From positions 20,203,094-20,267,093 of the forward strand of contig NC_092563.1 of the NCBI RefSeq assembly GCF_037975245.1: a stretch of 64,000 nucleotides of DNA, given 5' to 3'. A program made the translations under genes and the position numbers. Shown here one piece after another: positions 30,817-42,900 of the stretch. Within the stretch, counting starts at the first letter, position 1. The number at the start of each line of letters is the position of its first letter. This DNA is from Apostichopus japonicus. Lineage: Eukaryota; Echinodermata; Holothuroidea; Aspidochirotida; Stichopodidae. A model generated the notes under the pieces. That model saw only the letters and a program-made list of their open reading frames with translations, made no database searches and had not been told where the DNA came from.

Positions 30817-30891
30817 TGCCGTGGCCGGGTCTCGAGCCCAGGACCCAAAACACGTCACGCTCTCGAGCGCAACCAACCGCGCCACGACAGC
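30817..30891 (-). other. tRNA-like segment of unit 1 (recurs in every unit)
   Basis: On the minus strand the segment starts GCTGTCG and ends CCACGGC plus A. These ends pair at six of seven acceptor positions, counting one G-U. Box A at 30884-30873 reads TGGCGCGGTTGG (11 of 12 to the Pol III consensus). The D-stem GCGC/GCGC pairs perfectly around an eight-base loop. Box B at 30838-30828 reads GGCTCGAGACC (one mismatch). The T-stem CTGGG/CCCGG pairs, with one G-U, around a seven-base CTCGAGA loop. The anticodon arm is degenerate: CGAGA/TTTTG can pair weakly around a ten-base loop, so no anticodon can be assigned. It is not a functional tRNA gene but is typical of a tRNA-derived SINE head. Confidence 0.8.
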
Positions 30892-33800
30892 AGCTGATAT
30901 AAATCTATGTTCGTTTCTAATACTTAAAGTTCCAGAGACCGTATTAGATCGCTGCAAAAGCAAACTGCCGTGGCGGGGTCTCGAGCCCAGGACCCAAAAC
31001 ACGTCACGCTCTCGAGCGCAACCAACCGCGCCACGACAGCAGCTGATATAAATCTATGTTCGTTCCTAATACTTAAAGTTCCAGAGACCGTATAAGATCG
31101 CTGCAAAAGCAAACTGCCGTGGCGGGGTCTCGAGCCCAGGACCCAAAACACGTCACGCTCTCGAGCGCAACCAACCGCGCCACGACAGCAGCTGATATAA
31201 ATCTATGTTCGTTTCTAATACTTAAAGTTCCAGAGACCGTATTAAATCGCTGCAAAAGCAAACTGCCGTGGCGGGGTCTCGAGCCCAGGACCCAAAACAC
31301 GTCACTCTCTCGAGCGCAACCAACCGCGCCACGACAGCAGCTGATATAAATCTATGTTCGTTCCTAATACTTAAAGTTCCAGAGACCGTATTAGATCGCT
31401 GCAAAAGCAAACTGCCGTGGCCGGGTCTCGAGCCCAGGACCCAAAACACGTCACGCTCTCGAGCGCAACCAACCGCGCCACGACAGCAGCTGATATAAAT
31501 CTATGTTCGTTCCTAATACTTCAAGTTCCAGAGACCGTATAAGATCGCTGCAAAAGCAAACTGCCGTGGCGGGGTCTCGAGCCCAGGACCCAAAACACGT
31601 CACGCTCTCGAGCGCAACCAACCGCGCCACGACAGCAGCTGATATAAATCTATGTTCGTTCCTAATACTTAAAGTTCCAGAGACCGTATTAGATCGCTGC
31701 AAAAGCAAACTGCCGTGGCGGGGTCTCGAGCCCAGGACCCAAAACACGTCACGCTCTCGAGCGCAACCAACCGCGCCACGACAGCAGCTGATATAAATCT
31801 ATGTTCGTTCCTAATACTTAAAGTTCCAGAGACCGTATAAGATCGCTGCAAAAGCAAACTGCCGTGGCGGGGTCTCGAGCCCAGGACCCAAAACACGTCA
31901 CGCTCTCGAGCGAAACCAACCGCGCCACGACAGCAGCTGATATAAATCTATGTTCGTTTCTAATACTTAAAGTTCCAGAGACCGTATTAGATCGCTGCAA
32001 AAGCAAACTGCCGTGGCGGGTCTCGAGCCCAGGACCCAAAACACGTCACGCTCTCGAGCGCAACCAACCGCGCCACGACAGCAGCTGATATAAATCTATG
32101 TTCGTTTCTAATACTTAAAGTTCCAGAGACCGTATTAGATCGCTGCAAAAGCAAACTGCCGTGGCCGGGTCTCGAGCCCAGGACCCAAAACACGTCACGC
32201 TCTCGAGCGCAACCAACCGCGCCACGACAGCACCTGATATAAATCTATGTTCGTTCCTAATACTTAAAGTTCCAGAGACCGTATTAGATCGCTGCAAAAG
32301 CAAACTGCCGTGGCCGGGTCTCGAGCCCAGGACCCAAAACACGTCACGCTCTCGAGCGCAACCAACCGCGCCACGACAGCAGCTGATATAAATCTATGTT
32401 CGTTTCTAATACTTAAAGTTCCAGAGACCGTATTAGATCGCTGCAAAAGCAAACTGCCGTGGCGGGGTCTCGAGCCCAGGACCCAAAACACGTCACGCTC
32501 TCGAGCGCAACCAACCGCGCCACGACAGCAGCTGATATAAATCTATGTTCGTTCCTAATACTTAAAGTTCCAGAGACCGTATTAGATCGCTGCAAAAGCA
32601 AACTGCCGTGGCGGGGTCTCGAGCCCAGGACCCAAAACACGTCACGCTCTCGAGCGCAACCAACCGCGCCACGACAGCAGCTGATATAAATCTATGTTCG
32701 TTTCTAATACTTAAAGTTCCAGAGACCGTATTAGATCGCTGCAAAAGCAAACTGCCGTGGCGGGGTCTCGAGCCCAGGACCAAAAACACGTCACGCTCTC
32801 GAGCGCAACCAACCGAGCCACGACAGCAGCTGATATAAATCTATGTTCGTTCCTAATACTTAAAGTTCCAGAGACCGTATTAGATCGCTGCAAAAGCAAA
32901 CTGCCGTGGCGGGGTCTCGAGCCCAGGACCCAAAACACGTCACGCTCTCGAGCGCAACCAACCGCGCCACGACAGCAGCTGATATAAATCTATGTTCGTT
33001 CCTAATACTTAAAGTTCCAGAGACCGTATAAGATCGCTGCAAAAGCAAACTGCCGTGGCCGGGTCTCGAGCCCAGGACCCAAAACACGTCACGCTCTCGA
33101 GCGCAACCAACCGCGCCACGACAGCAGCTGATATAAATCTATGTTCGTTCCTAATACTTAAAGTTCCAGAGACCGTATAAGATCGCTGCAAAAGCAAACT
33201 GCCGTGGCCGGGTCTCGAGCCCAGGACCCAAAACACGTCACGCTCTCGAGCGCAACCAACCGCGCCACGACAGCAGCTGATATAAATCTATGTTCGTTTC
33301 TAATACTTAAAGTTCCAGAGACCGTATTAGATCGCTGCAAAAGCAAACTGCCGTGGCCGGGTCTCGAGCCCAGGACCCAAAACACGTCACGCTCTCGAGC
33401 GCAACCAACCGCGCCACGACAGCAGCTGATATAAATCTATGTTCGTTCCTAATACTTAAAGTTCCAGAGACCGTATAAGATCGCTGCAAAAGCAAACTGC
33501 CGTGGCCGGGTCTCGAGCCCAGGACCCAAAACACGTCACGCTCTCGAGCGCAACCAACCGCGCCACGACAGCAGCTGATATAAATCTATGTTCGTTTCTA
33601 ATACTTAAAGTTCCAGAGACCGTATAAGATCGCTGCAAAAGCAAACTGCCGTGGCGGGGTCTCGAGCCCAGGACCCAAAACACGTCACGCTCTCGAGCGC
33701 AACCAACCGCGCCACGACAGCACCTGATATAAATCTATGTTCGTTTCTAATACTTAAAGTTCCAGAGACCGTATTAGATCGCTGCAAAAGCAAACTGCCG

Positions 33801-36800
33801 TGGCCGGGTCTCGAGCCCAGGACCCAAAACACGTCACGCTATCGAGCGCAACCAACCGCGACACGACAGCAGCTGATATAAATCTATGTTCGTTCCTAAT
33901 ACTTAAAGTTCCAGAGACCGTATAAGATCGCTGCAAAAGCAAACTGCCGTGGCCGGGTCTCGAGCCCAGGACCCAAAACACGTCACGCTCTCGAGCGCAA
34001 CCAACCGCGCCACGACAGCAGCTGATATAAATCTATGTTCGTTTCTAATACTTAAAGTTCCAGAGACCGTATTAGATCGCTGCAAAAGCAAACTGCCGTG
34101 GCGGGGTCTCGAGCCCAGGACCCAAAACACGTCACGCTCTCGAGCGCAACCAACCGCGCCACGACAGCAGCTGATATAAATCTATGTTCGTTCCTAATAC
34201 TTAAAGTTCCAGAGACCGTATAAGATCGCTGCAAAAGCAAACTGCCGTGGCCGGGTCTCGAGCCCAGGACCCAAAACACGTCACGCTCTCGAGCGCAACC
34301 AACCGCGCCACGACAGCAGCTGATATAAATCTATGTTCGTTCCTAATACTTAAAGTTCCAGAGACCGTATAAGATCGCTGCAAAAGCAAACTGCCGTGGC
34401 GGGGTCTCGAGCCCAGGACCCAAAACACGTCACGCTCTCGAGCGCAACCAACCGCGCCACGACAGCAGCTGATATAAATCTATGTTCGTTCCTAATACTT
34501 AAAGTTCCAGAGACCGTATTAGATCGCTGCAAAAGCAAACTGCCGTGGCCGGGTCTCGAGCCCAGGACCCAAAACACGTCACGCTCTCGAGCGCAACCAA
34601 CCGCGCCACGACAGCAGCTGATATAAATCTATGTTCGTTCCTAATACTTAAAGTTCCAGAGACCGTATTAGATCGCTGCAAAAGCAAACTGCCGTGGCCG
34701 GGTCTCGAGCCCAGGACCCAAAACACGTCACGCTCTCGAGCGCAACCAACCGCGCCACGACAGCAGCTGATATAAATCTATGTTCGTTCCTAATACTTAA
34801 AGTTCCAGAGACCGTATTAGATCGCTGCAAAAGCAAACTGCCGTGGCGGGGTCTCGAGCCCAGGACCAAAAACACGTCACGCTCTCGAGCGCAACCAACC
34901 GCGCCACGACAGCAGCTGATATAAATCTATGTTCGTTTCTAATACTTAAAGTTCCAGAGACCGTATAAGATCGCTGCAAAAGCAAACTGCCGTGGCCGGG
35001 TCTCGATCCCAGGACCCAAAACACGTCACGCTCTCGAGCGCAACCAACCGCGCCACGACAGCAGCTGATATAAATCTATGTTCGTTTCTAATACTTAAAG
35101 TTCCAGAGACCGTATTAGATCGCTGCAAAAGCAAACTGCCGTGGCGGGGTCTCGAGCCCAGGACCCAAAACACGTCAAGCTCTCGAGCGCAACCAACCGC
35201 GCCACGACAGCAGCTGATATAAATCTATATTCGTTTCTAATACTTAAAGTTCCAGAGACCGTATTAGATCGCTGCAAAAGCAAACTGCCGTGGCGGGGTC
35301 TCGAGCCCAGGACCCAAAGCACGTCACGCTCTCGAGCGCAACCAGCCGAGCCACGACAGCAGCTGATATAAATCTATGTTCGTTCCTAATACTTAAAGTT
35401 CCAGAGACCGTATTAGATCGCTGCAAAAGCAAACTGCCGTGGCGGGGTCTCGAGCCCAGGACCCAAAACACGTCACGCTCTCGAGCGCAACCAACCGCGC
35501 CACGACAGCAGCTGATATAAATCTATGTTCGTTTCTAATACTTAAAGTTCCAGAGACCGTATAAGATCGCTGCAAAAGCAAACTGCCGTGGCCGGGTCTC
35601 GAGCCCAGGACCCAAAACACGTCACGCTCTCGAGCGCAACCAACCGCGCCACGACAGCAGCTGATATAAATCTATGTTCGTTCCTAATACTTAAAGTTCC
35701 AGAGACCGTATAAGATCGCTGCAAAAGCAAACTGCCGTGGCGGGGTCTCGAGCCCAGGACCCAAAACACGTTACGCTCTCGAGCGCAACCAACCGCGCCA
35801 CGACAGCAGCTGATATAAATCTATGTTCGTTTCTAATACTTAAAGTTCCAGAGACCGTATTAGATCGCTGCAAAAGCAAACTGCCGTGGCCGGGTCTCGA
35901 GCCCAGGACCCAAAACACGTCACGCTCTCGAGCGCAACCAACCGCGCCACGACAGCAGCTGATATAAATCTATGTTCGTTCCTAATACTTAAAGTTCCAG
36001 AGACCGTATAAGATCGCTGCAAAAGCAAACTGCCGTGGCCGGGTCTCGAGCCCAGGACCCAAAACACGTCACGCTCTCGAGCGCAACCAACCGCGCCACG
36101 ACAGCAGCTGATATAAATCTATGTTCGTTTCTAATACTTAAAGTTCCAGAGACCGTATTAGATCGCTGCAAAAGCAAACTGCCGTGGCGGGGTCTCGAGC
36201 CCAGGACCCAAAACACGTCACGCTCTCGAGCGCAACCAACCGCGCCACGACAGCAGCTGATATAAATCTATGTTCGTTTCTAATACTTAAAGTTCCAGAG
36301 ACCGTATTAGATCGCTGCAAAAGCAAACTGCCGTGGCCGGGTCTCGAGCCCAGGACCCAAAACACGTCACGCTCTCGAGCGCAACCAACCGCGCCACGAC
36401 AGCAGCTGATATAAATCTATGTTCGTTCCTAATACTTAAAGTTCCAGAGACCGTATAAGATCGCTGCAAAAGCAAACTGCCGTGGCCGGGTCTCGAGCCC
36501 AGGACCCAAAACACGTCACGCTCTCGAGCGCAACCAACCGCGCCACGACAGCAGCTGATATAAATCTATGTTCGTTTCTAATACTTAAAGTTCCAGAGAC
36601 CGTATTAGATCGCTGCAAAAGCAAACTGCCGTGGCCGGGTCTCGAGCCCAGGACCCAAAACACGTCACGCTCTCGAGCGCAACCAACCGCGCCACGACAG
36701 CAGCTGATATAAATCTATGTTCGTTCCTAATACTTAAAGTTCCAGAGACCGTATAAGATCGCTGCAAAAGCAAACTGCCGTGGCCGGGTCTCGAGCCCAG

Positions 36801-37460
36801 GACCCAAAACACGTCACGCTCTCGAGCGCAACCAACCGCGCCACGACAGCAGCTGATATAAATCTATGTTCGTTCCTAATACTTAAAGTTCCAGAGACCG
36901 TATAAGATCGCTGCAAAAGCAAACTGCCGTGGCCGGGTCTCGAGCCCAGGACCCAAAACACGTCACGCTCTCGAGCGCAACCAACCGCGCCACGACAGCA
37001 GCTGATATAAATCTATGTTCGTTCCTAATACTTAAAGTTCCAGAGACCGTATTAGATCGCTGCAAAAGCAAACTGCCGTGGCGGGGTCTCGAGCCCAGGA
37101 CCCAAAACACGTCACGCTCTCGAGCGCAACCAACCGCGCCACGACAGCAGCTGATATAAATCTATGTTCGTTTCTAATACTTAAAGTTCCAGAGACCGTA
37201 TTAGATCGCTGCAAAAGCAAACTGCCGTGGCCGGGTCTCGAGCCCAGGACCCAAAACACGTCACGCTCTCGAGCGCAACCAACCGCGCCACGACAGCAGC
37301 TGATATAAATCTATGTTCGTTCCTAATACTTAAAGTTCCAGAGACCGTATTAGATCGCTGCAAAAGCAAACTGCCGTGGCCGGGTCTCGAGCCCAGGACC
37401 CAAAACACGTCACGCTCTCGAGCGCAACCAACCGCGCCACGACAGCAGCTGATATAAATC

Positions 37461-39900
37461 CATGTTCGTTCCTAATACTTAAAGTTCCAGAGACCGTATA
37501 AGATCGCTGCAAAAGCAAACTGCCGTGGCGGGGTCTCGAGCCCAGGACCCAAAACACGTCACGCTCTCGAGCGCAACCAACCGCGCCACGACAGCAGCTG
37601 ATATAAATCTATGTTCGTTCCTAATACTTCAAGTTCCAGAGACCGTAAAAGATCGCTGCAAAAGCAAACTGCCGTTGCCGGGTCTCGAGCCCAGGACCCA
37701 AAACACGTCACGCTCTCGAGCGCAACCAACCGCGCCACGACAGCAGCTGATAAAAATCTATGTTCGTTTCTAATACTTCACGTTCCAGAGACCGTATTAG
37801 ATCGCTGCAAAAGCAAACTGCCGTGGCCGGGTCTCGAGCCCAGGACCCAAAACACGTCACGCTCTCGAGCGCAACCAACCGCGCCACGACAGCAGCTGAT
37901 ATAAATCTATGTTCGTTCCTAATACTTCAAGTTCCAGAGACCGTATTAGATCGCTGCAAAAGCAAACTGCCGTGGCCGGGTCTCGAGCCCAGGACCCAAA
38001 ACACGTCACGCTCTCGAGCGCAACCAACCGCGCCACGACAGCAGCTGATATAAATCTATGTTCGTTCCTAATACTTAAAGTTCCAGAGACCGTATAAGAT
38101 CGCTGCAAAAGCAAACTGCCGTGGCCGGGTCTCGAGCCCAGGACCCAAAACACGTCACGCTCTCGAGCGCAACCAACCGCGCCACGACAGCAGCTGATAT
38201 AAATCTATGTTCGTTTCTAATACTTAAAGTTCCAGAGACCGTATTAGATCGCTGCAAAAGCAAACTGCCGTGGCGGGGTCTCGAACCCAGGACCCAAAAC
38301 ACGTCACGCTCTCGAGCGCAACCAACCGCGCCACGACAGCAGCTGATATAAATCTATGTTCGTTCCTAATACTTAAAGTTCCAGAGACCGTATTAGATCG
38401 CTGCAAAAGCAAACTGCCGTGGCCGGGTCTCGAGCCCAGGACCCAAAACACGTCACGCTCTCGAGCGCAACCAACCGCGCCACGACAGCAGCTGATATAA
38501 ATCTATGTTCGTTCCTAATACTTAAAGTTCCAGAGACCGTATTAGATCGCTGCAAAAGCAAACTGCCGTGGCCGGGTCTCGAGCCCAAGACCCAAAACAC
38601 GTCACGCTCTCGAGCGCAACCAACCGCGCCACGACAGCAGCTGATATAAATCTATGTTCGTTTCTAATACTTAAAGTTCCAGAGACCGTATTAGATCGCT
38701 GCAAAAGCAAACTGCCGTGGCGGGGTCTCGAACCCAGGACCCAAAACACGTCACGCTCTCGAGCGCAACCAACCGCGCCACGACAGCAGCTGATATAAAT
38801 CTATGTTCGTTCCTAATACTTAAAGTTCCAGAGACCGTATAAGATCGCTGCAAAAGCAAACTGCCGTGGCGGGGTCTCGAGCCCAGGACCCAAAACACGT
38901 CACGCTCTCGAGCGCAACCAACCGCGCCACGACAGCAGCTGATATAAATCTATGTTCGTTCCTAATACTTAAAGTTCCAGAGACCGTATAAGATCGCTGC
39001 AAAAGCAAACTGCCGTGGCGGGGTCTCGAGCCCAGGACCCAAAGCACGTCACGCTCTCGAGCGCAACCAACCGCGCCACGACAGCAGCTGATATAAATCT
39101 ATGTTCGTTCCTAATACTTAAAGTTCCAGAGACCGTATTAGATCGCTGCAAAAGCAAACTGCCGTGGCGGGGTCTCGAGCCCAGGACCCAAAACACGTCA
39201 CGCTCTCGAGCGCAACCAACCGCGCCACGACAGCAGCTGATATAAATCTATGTTCGTTTCTAATACTTAAAGTTCCAGAGACCGTATTAGATCGCTGCAA
39301 AAGCAAACTGCCGTGGCCGGGTCTCGAGCCCAGGACCCAAAACACGTCACGCTCTCGAGCGCAACCAACCGCGCCATGACAGCAGCTGATATAAATCTAT
39401 GTTCGTTCCTAATACTTAAAGTTCCAGAGACCGTATTAGATCGCTGCAAAAGCAAACTGCCGTGGCCGGGTCTCGAGCCCAGGACCCAAAACACGTCACG
39501 CTCTCGAGCGCAACCAACCGCGCCACGACAGCAGCTGATATAAATCCATGTTCGTTCCTAATACTTCAAGTTCCAGAGACCGTATAAGATCGCTGCAAAA
39601 GCAAACTGCCGTGGCGGGGTCTCGAGCCCAGGACCCAAAACACGTCACGCTCTCGAGCGCAACCAACCGCGCCACGACAACAGCTGATATAAATCTATGT
39701 TCGTTCCTAATACTTCAAGTTCCAGAGACCGTAAAAGATCGCTGCAAAAGCAAACTGCCGTGGCCGGGTCTCGAGCCCAGGACCCAAAACACGTCACGCT
39801 CTCGAGCGCAACCAACCGCGCCACGACAGCAGCTGATAAAAATCTATGTTCGTTTCTAATACTTCAAGTTCCAGAGACCGTATTAGATCGCTGCAAAAGC
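37461..39900. repeat. Higher-order duplication, offset 2086 bp (14 units)
   Basis: Rare variants recur 2086 bp apart: AAATCCATG (37461 and 39547), CCGTAAAAGATC (37645 and 39731) and GATAAAAATC (about 37750 and 39836). The offset is exactly 14 x 149. Confidence 0.75.
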
Positions 39901-42900
39901 AAACTGCCGTGGCCGGGTCTCGAGCCCAGGACCCAAAACACGTCACGCTCTCGAGCGTAACCAACCGCGCCACGACAGCAGCTGATATAAATCTATGTTC
40001 GTTCCTAATACTTAAAGTTCCAGAGACCGTATTAGATCGCTGCAAAAGCAAACTGCCGTGGCCGGGTCTCGAGCCCAGGACCCAAAACACGTCACGCTCT
40101 CGAGCGCAACCAACCGCGCCACGACAGCAGCTGATATAAATCTATGTTCGTTCCTAATACTTAAAGTTCCAGAGACCGTATAAGATCGCTGCAAAAGCAA
40201 ACTGCCGTGGCCGGGTCTCGAGCCCAGGACCCAAAACACGTCACGCTCTCGAGCGCAACCAACCGCGCCACGACAGCAGCTGATATAAATCTATGTTCGT
40301 TCCTAATACTTAAAGTTCCAGAGACCGTATAAGATCGCTGCAAAAGCAAACTGCCGTGGCCGGGTCTCGAGCCCAGGACCCAAAACACGTCACGCTCTCG
40401 AGCGCAACCAACCGCGCCACGACAGCAGCTGATATAAATCTATGTTCGTTTCTAATACTTAAAGTTCCAGAGACCGTATTAGATCGCTGCAAAAGCAAAC
40501 TGCCGTGGCCGGGTCTCGAGCCCAGGACCCAAAACACGTCACGCTCTCGAGCGTAACCAACCGCGCCACGACAGCAGCTGATATAAATCTATGTTCGTTC
40601 CTAATACTTAAAGTTCCAGAGACCGTATTAGATCGCTGCAAAAGCAAACTGCCGTGGCCGGGTCTCGAGCCCAGGACCCAAAACACGTCACGCTCTCGAG
40701 CGCAACCAACCGCGCCACGACAGCAGCTGATATAAATCTATGTTCGTTCCTAATACTTAAAGTTCCAGAGACCGTATTAGATCGCTGCAAAAGCAAACTG
40801 CCGTGGCCGGGTCTCGAGCCCAGGACCCAAAACACGTCACGCTCTCGAGCGCAACCAACCGCGCCACGACAGCAGCTGATATAAATCTATGTTCGTTCCT
40901 AATACTTAAAGTTCCAGAGACCGTATAAGATCGCTGCAAAAGCAAACTGCCGTGGCCGGGTCTCGAGCCCAGGACCCAAAACACGTCACGCTCTCGAGCG
41001 CAACCAACCGCGCCACGACAGCAGCTGATATAAATCTATGTTCGTTTCTAATACTTAAAGTTCCAGAGACCGTATTAGATCGCTGCAAAAGCAAACTGCC
41101 GTGGCGGGGTCTCGAACCCAGGACCCAAAACACGTCACGCTCTCGAACGCAACCAACCGCGCCACGACAGCAGCTGATATAAATCTATGTTCGTTTCTAA
41201 TACTTAAAGTTCCAGAGACCGTATTAGATCGCTGCAAAAGCAAACTGCCGTGGCGGGGTCTCGAACCCAGGACCCAAAACACGTCACGCTCTCGAACGCA
41301 ACCAACCGCGCCACGACAGCAGCTGATATAAATCTATGTTCGTTTCTAATACTTAAAGTTCCAGAGACCGTATTAGATCGCTGCAAAAGCAAACTGCCGT
41401 GGCCGGGTCTCGAGCCCAGGACCCAAAACACGTCACGCTCTCGAGCGTAACCAACCGCGCCACGACAGCAGCTGATATAAATCTATGTTCGTTCCTAATA
41501 CTTAAAGTTCCAGAGACCGTATTAGATCGCTGCAAAAGCAAACTGCCGTGGCCGGGTCTCGAGCCCAGGACCCAAAACACGTCACGCTCTCGAGCGCAAC
41601 CAACCGCGCCACGACAGCAGCTGATATAAATCTATGTTCGTTCCTAATACTTAAAGTTCCAGAGACCGTATAAGATCGCTGCAAAAGCAAACTGCCGTGG
41701 CCGGGTCTCGAGCCCAGGACCCAAAACACGTCACGCTCTCGAGCGCAACCAACCGCGCCACGACAGCAGCTGATATAAATCTATGTTCGTTCCTAATACT
41801 TCAAGTTCCAGAGACCGTATTAGATCGCTGCAAAAGCAAACTGCCGTGGCGGGGTCTCGAGCCCAGGACCCAAAACACGTCACGCTCTCGAGCGCAACCA
41901 ACCGCGCCACGACAGCAGCTGATATAAATCTATGTTCGTTCCTAATACTTAAAGTTCCAGAGACCGTATTAGATCGCTGCAAAAGCAAACTGCCGTGGCC
42001 GGGTCTCGAGCCCAGGACCCAAAACACGTCACGCTCTCGAGCGCAACCAACCGCGCCACGACAGCAGCTGATATAAATCTATGTTCGTTCCTAATACTTA
42101 AAGTTCCAGAGACCGTATAAGATCGCTGCAAAAGCAAACTGCCGTGGCCGGGTCTCGAGCCCAGGACCCAAAACACGTCACGCTCTCGAGCCCAACCAAC
42201 CGCGCCACGACAGCAGCTGATATAAATCTATGTTCGTTCCTAATACTTAAAGTTCCAGAGACCGTATAAGATCGCTGCAAAAGCAAACTGCCGTGGCCGG
42301 GTCTCGAGCCCAGGACCCAAAACACGTCACGCTCTCGAGCGCAACCAACCGCGCCACGACAGCAGCTGATATAAATCTATGTTCGTTTCTAATACTTAAA
42401 GTTCCAGAGACCGTATTAGATCGCTGCAAAAGCAAACTGCCGTGGCGGGGTCTCGAACCCAGGACCCAAAACACGTCACGCTCTCGAACGCAACCAACCG
42501 CGCCACGACAGCAGCTGATATAAATCTATGTTCGTTTCTAATACTTAAAGTTCCAGAGACCGTATAAGATCGCTGCAAAAGCAAACTGCCGTGGCCGGGT
42601 CTCGAGCCCAGGACCCAAAACACGTCACGCTCTCGAGCGCAACCAACCGCGCCACGACAGCAGCTGATAAAAATCTATGTTCGTTTCTAATACTTCAAGT
42701 TCCAGAGACCGTATTAGATCGCTGCAAAAGCAAACTGCCGTGGCGGGGTCTCGAACCCAGGACCCAAAACACGTCACGCTCTCGAGCGCAACCAACCGCG
42801 CCACGACAGCAGCTGATATAAATCTATGTTCGTTCCTAATACTTAAAGTTCCAGAGACCGTATAAGATCGCTGCAAAAGCAAACTGCCGTGGCGGGGTCT

